Positions 46,501 through 59,000 of a stretch of 64,000 nt of DNA are shown in pieces (the stretch's first letter is position 1; the number at the start of each line of letters is the position of its first letter). A program made the position numbers and the translations under genes. Source of the stretch: Pempheris klunzingeri (taxonomy: Eukaryota > Chordata > Actinopteri > Acropomatiformes > Pempheridae); contig NC_092014.1 of NCBI RefSeq assembly GCF_042242105.1, positions 6,421,874 to 6,485,873 of the forward strand, in the 5' to 3' direction. The notes under the pieces are model-generated. The model made no database searches. It was not told the DNA's origin and saw only the letters and a list, made by a program, of their open reading frames with translations.

Positions 46501-49500
46501 AACACATCCACACAGTGTCAACATCACACATTACACTTTGCAGGATTTGCAGTGTACTGTATAATCTGTGTGTGTGCTTATTGTGTGTAAACACAGTCAG
46601 CCTGGTGCTGTGTGCTCACTGCGAGCAATAACATCTCTGTCAGTATCTGTTGGTGGTTTGTTGCAGCCGGGGCTTTACAGTATGCACAGTTAATTCTGTG
46701 ACTGAAGATAGAATCAACTGCTGTGCTGTATTTACAAGTGAAAATGAGTTTAAAACTGGGATTTCTGTGCTTGTTCCTCAACCCTCATCAGTCAGTCTGT
46801 GTGTTTGTGTGTGTGTGTTTGCAAAACCTCACCTCTTGCCAGGTGGCAGCAGGTCTGGTGGCGGAGGTGGGGAGTTGTACCTTTTGATGATTTCTTTAAG
46901 AATAATATAGACCATGTAAGAATTATGTACAAATGATGTTTTCTTTCAATGTTTTAAATCCAAATACCAACCAATAAGTCTGTTACAAACCATGAAATAA
47001 ATAATGACTTGATAAATAATAACATCGACTACACGATCATCATTCAGTCATATTGTCTGAACCAGTTTAATGAAACATGACAACATTTTCCAGCTTTTAA
47101 ATTCAGGCACCTTGGATATCTTGGCTGGGGACGATGTGATCTGTAGACTGAGGTGAGTACTTCACCACCTCTCCAGCAGGGGGCGGAGGAGATGTCACCA
47201 CTGGGGCTGGGAGACACAACAAACAAGAAAAATAAACACATCTAATAATGCATTTTGCTCTCTTGAGTAAAACTCTTGTAATAAGATTTTTAGTTAAAGG
47301 GACTGAAAGTTTTTTTTCTATCTCCCTTGCTTGCTCACACCCTCATGTTTTCTTTCTCTCTCTCTCTTACCAAACTTCCTGACTGGTTTGTCCTTGTTTA
47401 TCGGGATGCCAGGAGCCTTCCTCCGAGGGACGCTGTCCTTATCTGACTGGACCTGAAAAAGGCACAGAGAGGACGGAGAGTTTGTGCTCAAGGCTTTGCA
47501 GACACTTTGTCTCTTGTGATTTTGTTGGAGTCAGGATAATGTCTGAGCAAAACAAGGGGAAGAAAAAGGACACTGTGCTGTACTGTATGAATTCAGCACA
47601 TTTCTGTTATAATAAATAGCAGAAAAGGGGAAACAAAATCGGTGGAAGTAAATCTGAAAGTCAACACGAGACATGCAGGGATTGTTGTGGTGCTTTGAAT
47701 GTTCAGGAAAGTTCAGTGGACAAATTAATTTCATGTTACACTGAATAGCTCATTTTTGTCAAAAGTGGAATCATTAAAATGGTTTAACTCAAATCCTTTC
47801 AGTAAACCTGTGTCACTGTCTTAAGAAATCTGTGCTGTGCATCGAAACATCACAATATCATGTGGTGATGAAGTATGAATTATTAGGATAAGATAAGACA
47901 GAACTTTTTGTCTCGAGGGAAATTATTGTGCAGCAGCTGAAGTAAGAAGTAGGAAAGAGTGCATAACTTACATAGATAAAGCAGAATAAAAGCAATAATA
48001 TGACCAGACCTCTATCACTGTAGACACAAGATATTAGAACAAAATCAAAGACTCTGTAACAGCCTTAAGAACATCTACATCACTCCTTTTGTCTGGTTAT
48101 GCATTTGTCATTTGGTTTTATTTGGCTGTTTGCTTTGTTTTTTTACTCAGGTCTTTCTAGCAAAGGAGATCTCAATGAGACTACCTGATCAAATAAAGAT
48201 TATACATATTTCTATTTCACTTTCAAGCACACTTGGTTTCCCCTGAGTGATAGAAATGAGTGTGTTTCTTTTCTTATCTAGGATTTTCTTTGGATGCACT
48301 TCTGTGGGACTTTTTTGCTCGATCAGCCTTTGGTCGTCATTCTGTCTACACCGCTCTTATTTTCATTGCAAATAAACCACTCGCACTTCCCATAAAAGGA
48401 CTCTGCATCTCATTTTTCTGCACATAATTTTTGCCTGCCAAAGCATTTGCTTGTTGTAACACCTTTCATGAATTAAAAAGTAGTGAATCATTATGCAAAT
48501 GTCATTTTGGACTATTACCTCACATCTTAGAGTTACTGACCTGTGCGGCAGTGTTATCTTTAGACTGTGTTGGCTCAGTTTTGTTAGTTTTGGTGGAGCC
48601 CGGCTGAGGGTTGTGCTTGTTGGCCTTAGGCTGAGGGTGAGCTGCAGGCTGAGCAGTGGAAGGATAGGGGCTGGATGTGATGTTAGCTGCAGCGTAGGGA
48701 CTGGGACTGAAGTTAGCGTAGGGGCTGGGTGGGATGTTAGCGTATGGACTTGGGGGTATGACAGCATAGGGGCTGGTGAGGGCGTACGGGCTGGGAGGGT
48801 GCTGGAGCAGAGGGCTCATGGGAGGGCTCGTGATCGGGGAGGTCGGGGGGCTTGTAACTGGGCTGCTGACTATGGCCATGGCCTGCATGGTCATCTGCTG
48901 GGCCTGAGACACAAAAAGATGGCACATTAATTCAAACAGAGGAGCACTGGAACAAATAACCAGACACAGATCCAGACGGAGGGTTTACCATGATGATGGC
49001 CTGCTGGTTCACGATCGCCTGCTGCTGCTGAGCCAAAACAGCCTGATGGGCATCTGGAGGAGAGAAGAGGAGGAACACAGTAAACAGGGTGGAGGGATGA
49101 AAATTATGTTGGATGAGCTGTTTTCCCTCATATTTCTCTTCACACTTGATACGAACCAGGTGTTACAGGTGCCACCGCAGCAACAGGAGGCGACATCACG
49201 CCTCCCACAGGAAGGACTCTCACAGCTGTGGACACACAAACACAAACACACATCAAATTTCTGTCAAATTTTAAGTGTGTTTGTTTATTACACTTGCTAA
49301 TGATGTATGGAGATATTGAGGTTCTTCCAGTGTCTGAGTCTGTGTCTCTCGCTCTGTCCATTATTATATAGTGAACTATATCTACTGTCCACTATCTCAT
49401 TGTGACACTACACCTGTCAGTGATGACAAGATGACATGGTTTACTGTACTCACTAAAGAGTAAACGATCAATTGCTTATCAGACAGAAAACAGTGAATGA

Positions 49501-52500
49501 ATGAACAAGGGAGTGATTCCAGACAGAGGTATGTTTTGACTGACCCCCAGGTGGAGGCGGGGGGCCGGTTGACTGTTCTTGCTCTTGCCACCCCCCTCCA
49601 ACACCTCCAGCCCCTTTCATCCTGCTGGACAGTCCCGCGGCCGATTCTACTTCCTGTGAGGACAGACAGACTTGCTGTAAACTGAACATCAGATTACAGT
49701 ATCAATGCACGAGAAAATACAAAGGCAGCTAAAGAAATACACAACCAAGGATTGAGAGCTGGCAAATGCCATATTTCTAATCTTGTTTATTTCATCTTTG
49801 CTCGGACAGTTCCTGATTTAAGTCAAAATTCAGATAATTTTAGACTTTATTTTGTAATTGTTCTTTTTTTGTTAAATGACAAAGGGGATTTGTAGAAAAC
49901 ATATGTATCTGATTTAAATTAAGGTATCAAAATGTATTGTTTGGTATCAGTAATGACACTCAGGTATTATAGTTTAAAGAAGTTTCAATGGATGTTTTGT
50001 TACACTTCAGCATTTCTTTTGTAATGACTCCGGTTCACCATTGGGATTCGTTGTAACTGGTGGGGGTTCAAGCTGATGGTGACAGCTGTCCTCTGTTTCA
50101 CCTTTTAAGGCAACAAGTGAAGCATTTGACACTAAAAGATAGATTTTCAGAGGAGTACTCCTTTAATTGCTGGTTTTGTGCATTTGTGAGTGTGTGTATC
50201 AACGACAGGGCCAGAGAGACACCCAGAAAGATAAATGAAAACTCTGTAATCAGAGCACATTTTGACTGTCACATTGGAGGACTCCCCCTCTTATGTGAGC
50301 AGTCGTTCCATCAGAAATCAGCCACTGACCCATAAATCCACAGGAGTGTGTGTGTGTGTTTGTAGGCCATGTCTCATTAAATAGTAAGCCCTTCATTTGC
50401 CAGAGTGTCAGTTCCTCGTAAGCAGATCCCTGCGTTGCCCGGGTGGGAAATCACCGTGGCGATCTGGTGGCTGTGACAGTTACAGTAACTGGGTAACGTA
50501 ATAGGTTGCTGGGCGGGAGAGGTCTGTAGAACACATCTGATACATGCTAATTCCTGTCAGCCACATCCGATAGCACGGCTAACATTCACCACATCGCCGT
50601 CCCAGCTGGAGACTGATAGATCCAACATGGCCAGCGTTCAATGCACCATTGCCCTAACTAAATACAAACGGATTTAAGTAAATCAGCAATAATCAGATAT
50701 CACTACAACTATTTTAATTTTCATGACATTGGTGAAGTGTAACATTTGTGGTGGAGGTGATGCCTCATAAATGAGCTGACACAGGTGTTCTGTTGCTGCC
50801 TGAACTGAGCAAAGAGCAGTGATCTAAGTATTAGCAAGTCAGACAGCGCTAACGTCAGACACTAGATCTCTGCCAGCTGGCACATATACAACAAGGAACC
50901 TACTGTATTAAAGAGAAACTGCCATATACTGTATACAGCTTGTGTCTATCTATGTAACAAACCAGGCTTGGTCCGAATCATTTAACAAAAAATATGTGAT
51001 CAGACACTTTTACTGCATATTCTTGTGTACTGTGGCCTGAGATGAACACAGAGTCTCTGGATTAATTATGGGAAATAATGGCTGCAAACTATCCATGCAT
51101 CCATGCATCCATGCATCCATCCATCCATGCATCCATCCATCCATCCATCCATCCATGCATCCATGCATCCATGCATCCATCCATCCACTCAGAAAGGCTC
51201 CAGGTTAAAACTGCAAACCAGCCGGCAGATTCCCACCACTATGTATTTGCAATCTATAACAAGTAATATTTCATTTGAGGCTACAGCTCTGAAGGACAAA
51301 CATTTCTTATTTTAAGATCTGGGACCTGTACTTGGACTACGTGGACACTGTTCCAAAGAATTTTCTGGCAGAAGAATTAGCTTGAAAAAAGAAACAGATC
51401 TGTAGAAAGCACTGTACTGTTTCTAGGTTTAGAGACTGTTATTCAGTGTATTAATGACAAGAAGCTCCTTCCCTTCCTTAAATTTTTCTATTACTGTATT
51501 ATTAGTATTTGTGCTTGTTTTGCTTGTGTGTTTTTTTCTTCTTCTTTTGAATTCATGTATCTACCTCCCTCCCACTGTTTTGTCAAAAAAGTTCAATAAA
51601 AATGTAAATTTAAATGAAAAGAAATGTAACCAGGCAGTGTGCTCATTAAAATGTAAGGCTTCCCGCATTTTAACAAGTACACTTATTAAGATGTAGGTTC
51701 CTCACAATGCAAATAAAAACAAAATAGAGCTTTACATGGCCTTCACAGTAACTGAAAGTAAATGGCTGACAGAGGAATACCCTCTCAGGTGGTCAAGTGT
51801 GTCTGTGTGAGTGAATTATGTAACTTACTCCAGTTCCGTCAGACAGTACAGGGTCAAACAGGCTGTCGAGATAACGATCCATCCCTCGCTGAGGCTCCAA
51901 GTCTGTGAGTAGAGACGAGAGGAGCGGAGAATGCTTCATGGCTGCTGCAGTCAAAATCAATGTGTGTGAGCTTTAACATGTTTGCTTAAATGTGTACCTT
52001 GTCCATCAGAGCCAGGTATGCCCGAAGATATGACATCAGTCATGTCAAACCCACCGCTTAACAGGCTTCTGTAAAACAATAAGAAAAACACAGTTCAGAT
52101 ACCTGCAGTGTCTCCATCAGTGTGTAAAGCTAGCAATGTTAGAAGAAAAACTCAAAACCTAAAAGTAAAAAAGTATAACCAGCAAAATGCTCTTAAAGTA
52201 ACAAAAGTAAAGGTACTTGAGCCCTTGTGACTGATAAATGATCATAGCTTATATCATGAAGTTGATAATGTTAATGCATTAAGTATCATTTAACAGTTGT
52301 AGTTAGTTGACATGGAGCTGCTTTGAGCTACTACTTTATATAGTTGTATATAAAGTTTATATAGTTTCGTCCAGAGGTTCCAAATTTAGGGGCCAGGTCC
52401 CCTCTAAAGGGTCACAAGGTAAATCTGCTAGGTTGTGAGATGATTGGTGGGTTAGGAAGGAGGAAAATGAAAGTTCTGAACAAATTTGATTTAATTTTTT

Positions 52501-53007
52501 GGAATTTCACTTGATCATTGAATCATTTTTCCTTTTTGGGCATCAAACTGTTATTTCAGTGAAACAATCTATGAGGTTTACAGGTGGAAAGTCTCCTTAG
52601 AGGAACAACAACAACTCATAGACATCTGGCAAATGACAAGGGCCCCAAATAGATTGTCATATGTTTTTTTAATCTTAATCTGAAAAGTAACTACAGCTGT
52701 AGTGGAGTCAAAAATAGGATATTTCCCTCTGAAATGTAGTGCAGTAGAATATTTAAGAAGTACAAGTACCTCAAAATTGTGTATGTGTGTGTGTGTGTGA
52801 CAGTGTGTGTCTCACATGCTGGCATTAGGCCGCACTCTGGCTGGTTCCTGTGCAGAAATGATGAAGTAGCTGGTGTGTTTGGGGAAGTCAGCAGGAAGCT
52901 CCAAGTCCGACATTAGATCCAGAACATAGTCTGAGCCCTCCAGCTCTACCCACTGAGCTGGCTCCTTCAGGAGCACAGACCAGCCTCGACGGCCCTCCAC
53001 CACACCC

Positions 53008-53069
<62 letters not shown>

Positions 53070-55490
53070 AGACACAGACACAGACAGACAGACACACACA
53101 CATATATATATAGTGATACTCAAAAACAGCACAAATAGCATGTTCATGTTCCACAGTTCCATTGAAATATTTCTGATACCTCTTGACTTCTTCTTTAGTC
53201 TCCTTTCTTGTAACTGAATCCATATACAATATTTAGTGCTTATGTTTTACGGTAAGATGATACCTGTGTTGTAAGATGTCTTTGGCCATTTCCTCTCCTG
53301 TCGTCCAGGAGTATAAAGGACACAGGAAGGACACACCTGAAGGAGAAAAAATATACTGTAGGTATGAAAATAGCTTCTGACATACAGTAATTACTGAACA
53401 AAAGCTACAATTTTGAAATGATGTCTGGTGTTTTTTTTCATTCTGTAATACACTAAGCGCCATTTCAATCAGGTTATGAAATAATTCCTCAGCGGCATTA
53501 CTATAGCAAAGTTAGTAGTAAACTCCCTTGTCTGTCTATGAAGATTTACACAGACACCAGCATCAACAAACACACACAAACACAGCCAGTGAACCAGAGC
53601 GAGTATCAGGTGTTGTCTAATCCTCAGTAGACTTGCCAAAAGGCCAGAGGACAGATTAGCTGGATGAGAGGAGGAAATGAGAGAGAGACAGATAGCTCTT
53701 TCGTGCTGAATAGTGCACACATTGACTGGGCTCAGGTGAAAAAAACAGAGGGGTGAGGTTGGGTCAGTGAGATTCTTCTCAAAAGGGAAAAAAAGGAGTC
53801 AAAACAAATAGAATTACATAACATACGACTTTGGCGCTGACACATACACACATATATATATAGTTACACACAATTAAGTAAAGTTTTACAATGATCAGTA
53901 CATTTACATCCTTGTTTTGTTTTATTTTATCCATTTATTTTTATTTTTCATTTTTATTTCTAAACTAGGAGAGTGATCTAGACTTGAGACGCTCAATAAC
54001 CTATTCATCTGCCAGTGAAGTATTTTCTCTATGTGGTGTGTCTAACATCTTAGTTATTTATTTTCTATTAATCTGAATTCTCTTTGTGAGTCTTTTTGTG
54101 AGTGCTATTACTCAGTCTACTGCTCAGTCATATAATTGTGTAACTTTGTGTTTTATGTGTCCTGTTTCTCAGCTCTTACGCTGCTTTATGATGTATCTGA
54201 TGTATTGTTTTATACTATTCCATAAGAAAAGTGATAAAAACAACCCTCTTTGGCCACTCAACTCCATGTTTTATGCGTGTGTCCGTGTGTTCTCACCATC
54301 AAAGCAGTGTATGTGCAAAACAGTGTGAGCTCGCTTGCGATTAGCGGTCCACTCCAGTAGACAGGGTGGGTACGTCCGGACATACTCTGGCCCGACATTC
54401 AGCCGATGCAGAGCTTGAAGCAGACGGTGCTGACACACACAGTCGTAGCCCTCCGGCCCATAGTCAGACACAAATCTACAACAACAAGCACAAAGGGGGA
54501 TCAAGTTGTGCACAACGACAACTGAAATCATGTTCAAAGATCACAGGCATGAACAGAAAATCAGGTAATAAATATACTTTTATATTATTCAATTAAATAC
54601 AGAGACTCTGTCATTGTTCTTTATTGCATAGCCATTTCCATCGTCACTCATATAAACATATTTCACTGTTTGACTGTGTTTCTTACTTCAGTAAGTACTT
54701 GGCCAGCCTTTGAGAGGGCAAGAAGGCAGACAGACATGACGAGAGCAGGAGCCAACCACGCTCTGAATTCAACATGTTAGGATTCCTCCACACCTGATGG
54801 ACGAGAGGAGAAAATGAAAGAGATAATGTGCAAAAACAGTGAAAGATGCTGTCTTGTTTGGCCTTTCATTTCTAACCCCCTCTAAAAAATGAGCTGGGCC
54901 TTACCTGATTGGCTACCTGAGCCAGGATCTCATCTCGGAGGCTGGGATTGGCAAGTCCTCTCTGGATGATGTAGTTCCCAAACAGATTCTCCTGAGCCCC
55001 ATTCAAGTTAGGATCACCCATAAATCGTAGTATCTATTAAAATCAATCAATTAAGATCAAATCACATATTGTCACTTCACGAGTCAAATTATACCTATAT
55101 ACCTATATCAGTTTCACATTTAGACTCAAGGCACATTTAGAGGTTTTAACCTATGCAACATGGGAATGGAAAGTTCAATAGGCAAAAAAAAGTTTACACA
55201 CAGGTGGTTTTAGTAAATGTTTGTAGACAGACAAACTATTGTAAATAGCTAAAAAATGAAGTCTGTTAAATCAGTTTAAACTACAGGACATTTTTCTCTG
55301 TCTGAAACTGATTTCCTGATATTACGCTGTCCTGGATTAGGTCCTGGATGATATAGTTTACCAGCGACATAAAAGCAACATGTACCAGAATGAAAATGTT
55401 CAGAGCTCCTTGCTTTAGCTCCTCATCCATTCGAATCAGGGAACTCTCCAGCGGGGCCGTGAGCATCCCAAACAATGGCTCCTACAACAC

Positions 55491-55522
<32 letters not shown>

Positions 55523-55798
55523 TACACAGCCACTGTTTACGTAGTTATATGGATGCAGCACTGCAGCAACACAGTGCTGGGTCTATTAAGCTGACCAAGG
55601 TTAATAATGTTTTATTCATGTCACACAGATACAGTGTTTTCTTGTGTGTGCATGTGTGTGTTTACCCTAAATATGGCCCTGATGTAATGTGTCATGAGGT
55701 AGTTGTTGATATCCAGGGGCAGGGTTAGCTGGGGGTCAACCTGAACCTTTGGGGCCTGAACCACTGCGAGGCAGTCAGAATGCAGCTCTTCACCACCT

Positions 55799-55838
<40 letters not shown>

Positions 55839-55976
55839 ATGCCATGTGTCACCACAGAAATATGACAGTAAATATTGCTGAGCCCACCTGCAAACATGGT
55901 GGAAAACATCGGTTGAGAGAAGTGCATTTATAACACTGAATGACTGCAGATCAGTGTGTTGGACATCTGTGAGTGT

Positions 55977-56013
<37 letters not shown>

Positions 56014-59000
56014 CGTGTGCGTGCGAGTGCATGTGCACACCTGAGGCTGCCTGTAGCAAGGCTGCCAGCTCAGCGGGGATAGGCAGTGTTGTCACATTCA
56101 CCACTTCTCTATTGATGCGATCCTACAGACATTGCAAACACAGACATTCACATTTAAATTACACATTAGTGCCGCATCTTCATTTTTTTTCTCAAAATGT
56201 GCTTCCCTCTCAGACACTCTTACTTCATTTCATCCTTCACTCACCTCCTCTGCCTTCCTTGCAGGCTCCACCACTGTCTGACAGAAAGACAACAGTATCA
56301 CACTTCACACATTTGTTTGTTTTTTTAATACATTTTTCAAACACAAATACTGCAGATGTCCCCACACAGAGACACAAACACGGCGTGCATACCCTCATGT
56401 AACGCTGGCGGTTGACGATGAGCAGCACGGCTGAGCGGAACCTAATGAGGTACTTCCTCCTTCGAGCAAACTTTTTTCTGTTTAGGAAAAGTGTTAACCA
56501 TGGAAAATGGATTATTCACACTGATACAGGCAAAAGTAAGAAAAACAAGCTTAAGGAATGGGCTGCAAGTCTGTAACAATTTCCGCACATAAGCATTTGG
56601 TAATATAAAAACTGAACATTCCCCACAAACTGTAATAACTGTACCTGTTTGACCTAGTGTTTATTGCTGTTTTAGGGTCCTCATTAAGTTAGTAGGTGAA
56701 TTTTTACCCATTCAAATACAACTAACAAACTAATTTTGCATCACGTCTAAGTGTTTTGTCAGACGTGAGAAATCTATCACCTTAGATGGATGCGCATGGC
56801 CTGAATCCTCTGGCCTCTTCTCCTCACATCAAGTGCAAAAGAAGGAGGTTGTCTGTGATAAGCTTTGACCCATTTGGCTCTGTGAAACTAAACACTATAG
56901 ACTAAATTGCCAAGGACAGGAAACTCCAGACTAAAGCAGGACAGTGTGTGGCCCAATGAGTCAAAAAAGTAAAATCTACTTTTTCCATTTTTTTCTTTAT
57001 TTCTTAAAATTAATCTGAAAAAAAATGTAATTTCCAGTTTGTAAGCATGTAAACATTGTCAAATAAAACAAACTGATAAGAAAAATCCTGTTTAAAACTC
57101 TGTGCATGGGTGGGTTAAATAAGGTTCTTTTGTTCTGTGTTGTGTTTTTACTCTCTCCCTACTGTGCATAGACAGGATTATCTTTCTTTCTTTGAGTTGA
57201 CTATGTTTTTGACAAACTTCCTGTCATCACTTTATATCTGTACCATACATTTGTGGAAAAATTCAATAAAAATATCTTTGAGAAAAAAAAAAAAAACTCT
57301 GTGCAGTGTGTATGATGTAGAGGCACCCCTGTATTTAATTTGGCTTCATTTAAAGGGGTCATTAAACTTAAGTATCCAAGCTGGTCATCTCAGGTGAATG
57401 TTACCTGGCAAGGTAGCCTCTAGAGCGAGCTTCTAACAGGGTCACACGCCGCCGGAGCTTGACAAAGTTCCTTCTGATAAAACAGTTACGTGTGCATCTC
57501 TGCAGCGTACTGGCAGCGAGGTTCAGCACACGGTCTCGCTTTCCCTCCAACATCTGATACAGCTCCTCCTTCAGGAAAATCTAACGCACACAAACGTACA
57601 TGTAAATGAAAGAGTATTTATTTCTTATGTGTGACCCAGTTGGCCTTATTTTGTACAAGTGAATGCCACTGAGAGGGCTCACCTTGCTGACTCCCAGCTG
57701 ATACGAGTCTTTCTTGACTGGACCCAGTTGGTGGAGCATCATGATACAGTTTTCTCCGTCGGCAGGTGGAAGATCCCTCAGGCAGAGCAGGGCTTTGTAC
57801 CTGTGTGGCCGTACAGTACATGCAAACACAAATTTAAAACGACAATCCAACATGAATTCTGAAGTCCATGTGAACAAGGATCTGAGTGAGAGTTAGAAAG
57901 CCTTGGGTTACTATTGGCTATAAAGCTGAGAGACCTTGTGTGATTTTAATTGGGGTTCTGGGTGTTTTGGAAGTTAAGTGTTTGTTTGTGTTTAGTAGCT
58001 CTAGTGTGAATATAATTGACTGGGAAAGACTCAGAGTACTTTGGCAGGCAACGGTCAGAGGTGCTGTGAGATCAATTGGTTTCAACTGCTTTCCTACTGC
58101 AGGAGCTGGCAAGTGCCAAATGGCTATTTGAGCTCACAGAAATTGGTGTGTGAATTGAACTCTCGCCAGAAAAATAAAACTCAAGCAGTTTTGACAAGCT
58201 AAAAGCAGTGAGTGGTGAGAGGAGCAGGAACAATTCTTTTTTGGACAGAAGCCTTAACAGGATACAGAGACAGTCTATACTATATTAATGTTTACATGGT
58301 TCAATTAGAGCTTACATTTCTGTTCAAATACGTGAATTGTTAAGTAACCAACCTGGATAGGAAGCTGTAAAAGTCCAATCTGAATGGATAGCCCTCCTTC
58401 CTGATGTGGATGGTCTCCATGATACCAGAGTAATGCAGCTGAATGTTGACCAACTCCATGTCAAACACTCCAGGCTCCTACACATAGAAGTACATCCACA
58501 TAAACATGAGCTGTATATAATATGTCAATTCAAATGCAAAAAAACCCCACTGCAACCCTGCACACATTATCCAACTTGCAAATATACCTTATGATGGTTT
58601 GGCTTGATGCATCGCACAAAATAAGGATTACACCTGTCACAGATAGATGAGAACGAATGGATGATATGATAAAAGCTTAGTACATTAGTCGTGTGTAAGG
58701 AAGTCAACTTTACAACTGAGAAGAAACTAAGAAAAAACAATTATATTCTTTACTTTCCTGCCTCTTCTGTTTTTATCTAGAAGAGGCATTTATTATCTCA
58801 AGTTAAGCAGATAAAATTAATCTTCCAGAGATTAATGGCTCAAACAAACACTGACATTGAAGGTTTATAAGGTTGCCAGAACTGATCTAATGACTTTAGT
58901 CTAATGGTACACCAAGGCCCAACAAATGGTTCAGAACTCATTGTCTTTTTAGACTTGAGGACATAATGTGTCTCTCTTTCTTTCACTCATTCCTCAGTCC

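Larger units (their letters stand above)
52816..55796 (-). other. myo15a: myo15a exons 17-23: first MyTH4-FERM unit
   Basis: The MyTH4 domain runs from [12 protein letters not shown] through [20 protein letters not shown] and [18 protein letters not shown] to [20 protein letters not shown]-like region follows ([40 protein letters not shown]) and closes with [17 protein letters not shown]. In MYO15A this region is needed for cargo binding. Confidence 0.88.

Noticed and set aside
48493..48930. 145-residue plus-strand open frame
   Set aside because: It is the complement of the repetitive SPYA exon of myo15a. Its length comes from the codon bias of the repeat.
51091..51187. Regular repeat that might suggest a CRISPR array
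   Set aside because: It is a simple four-base microsatellite without spacers, in a vertebrate intron.
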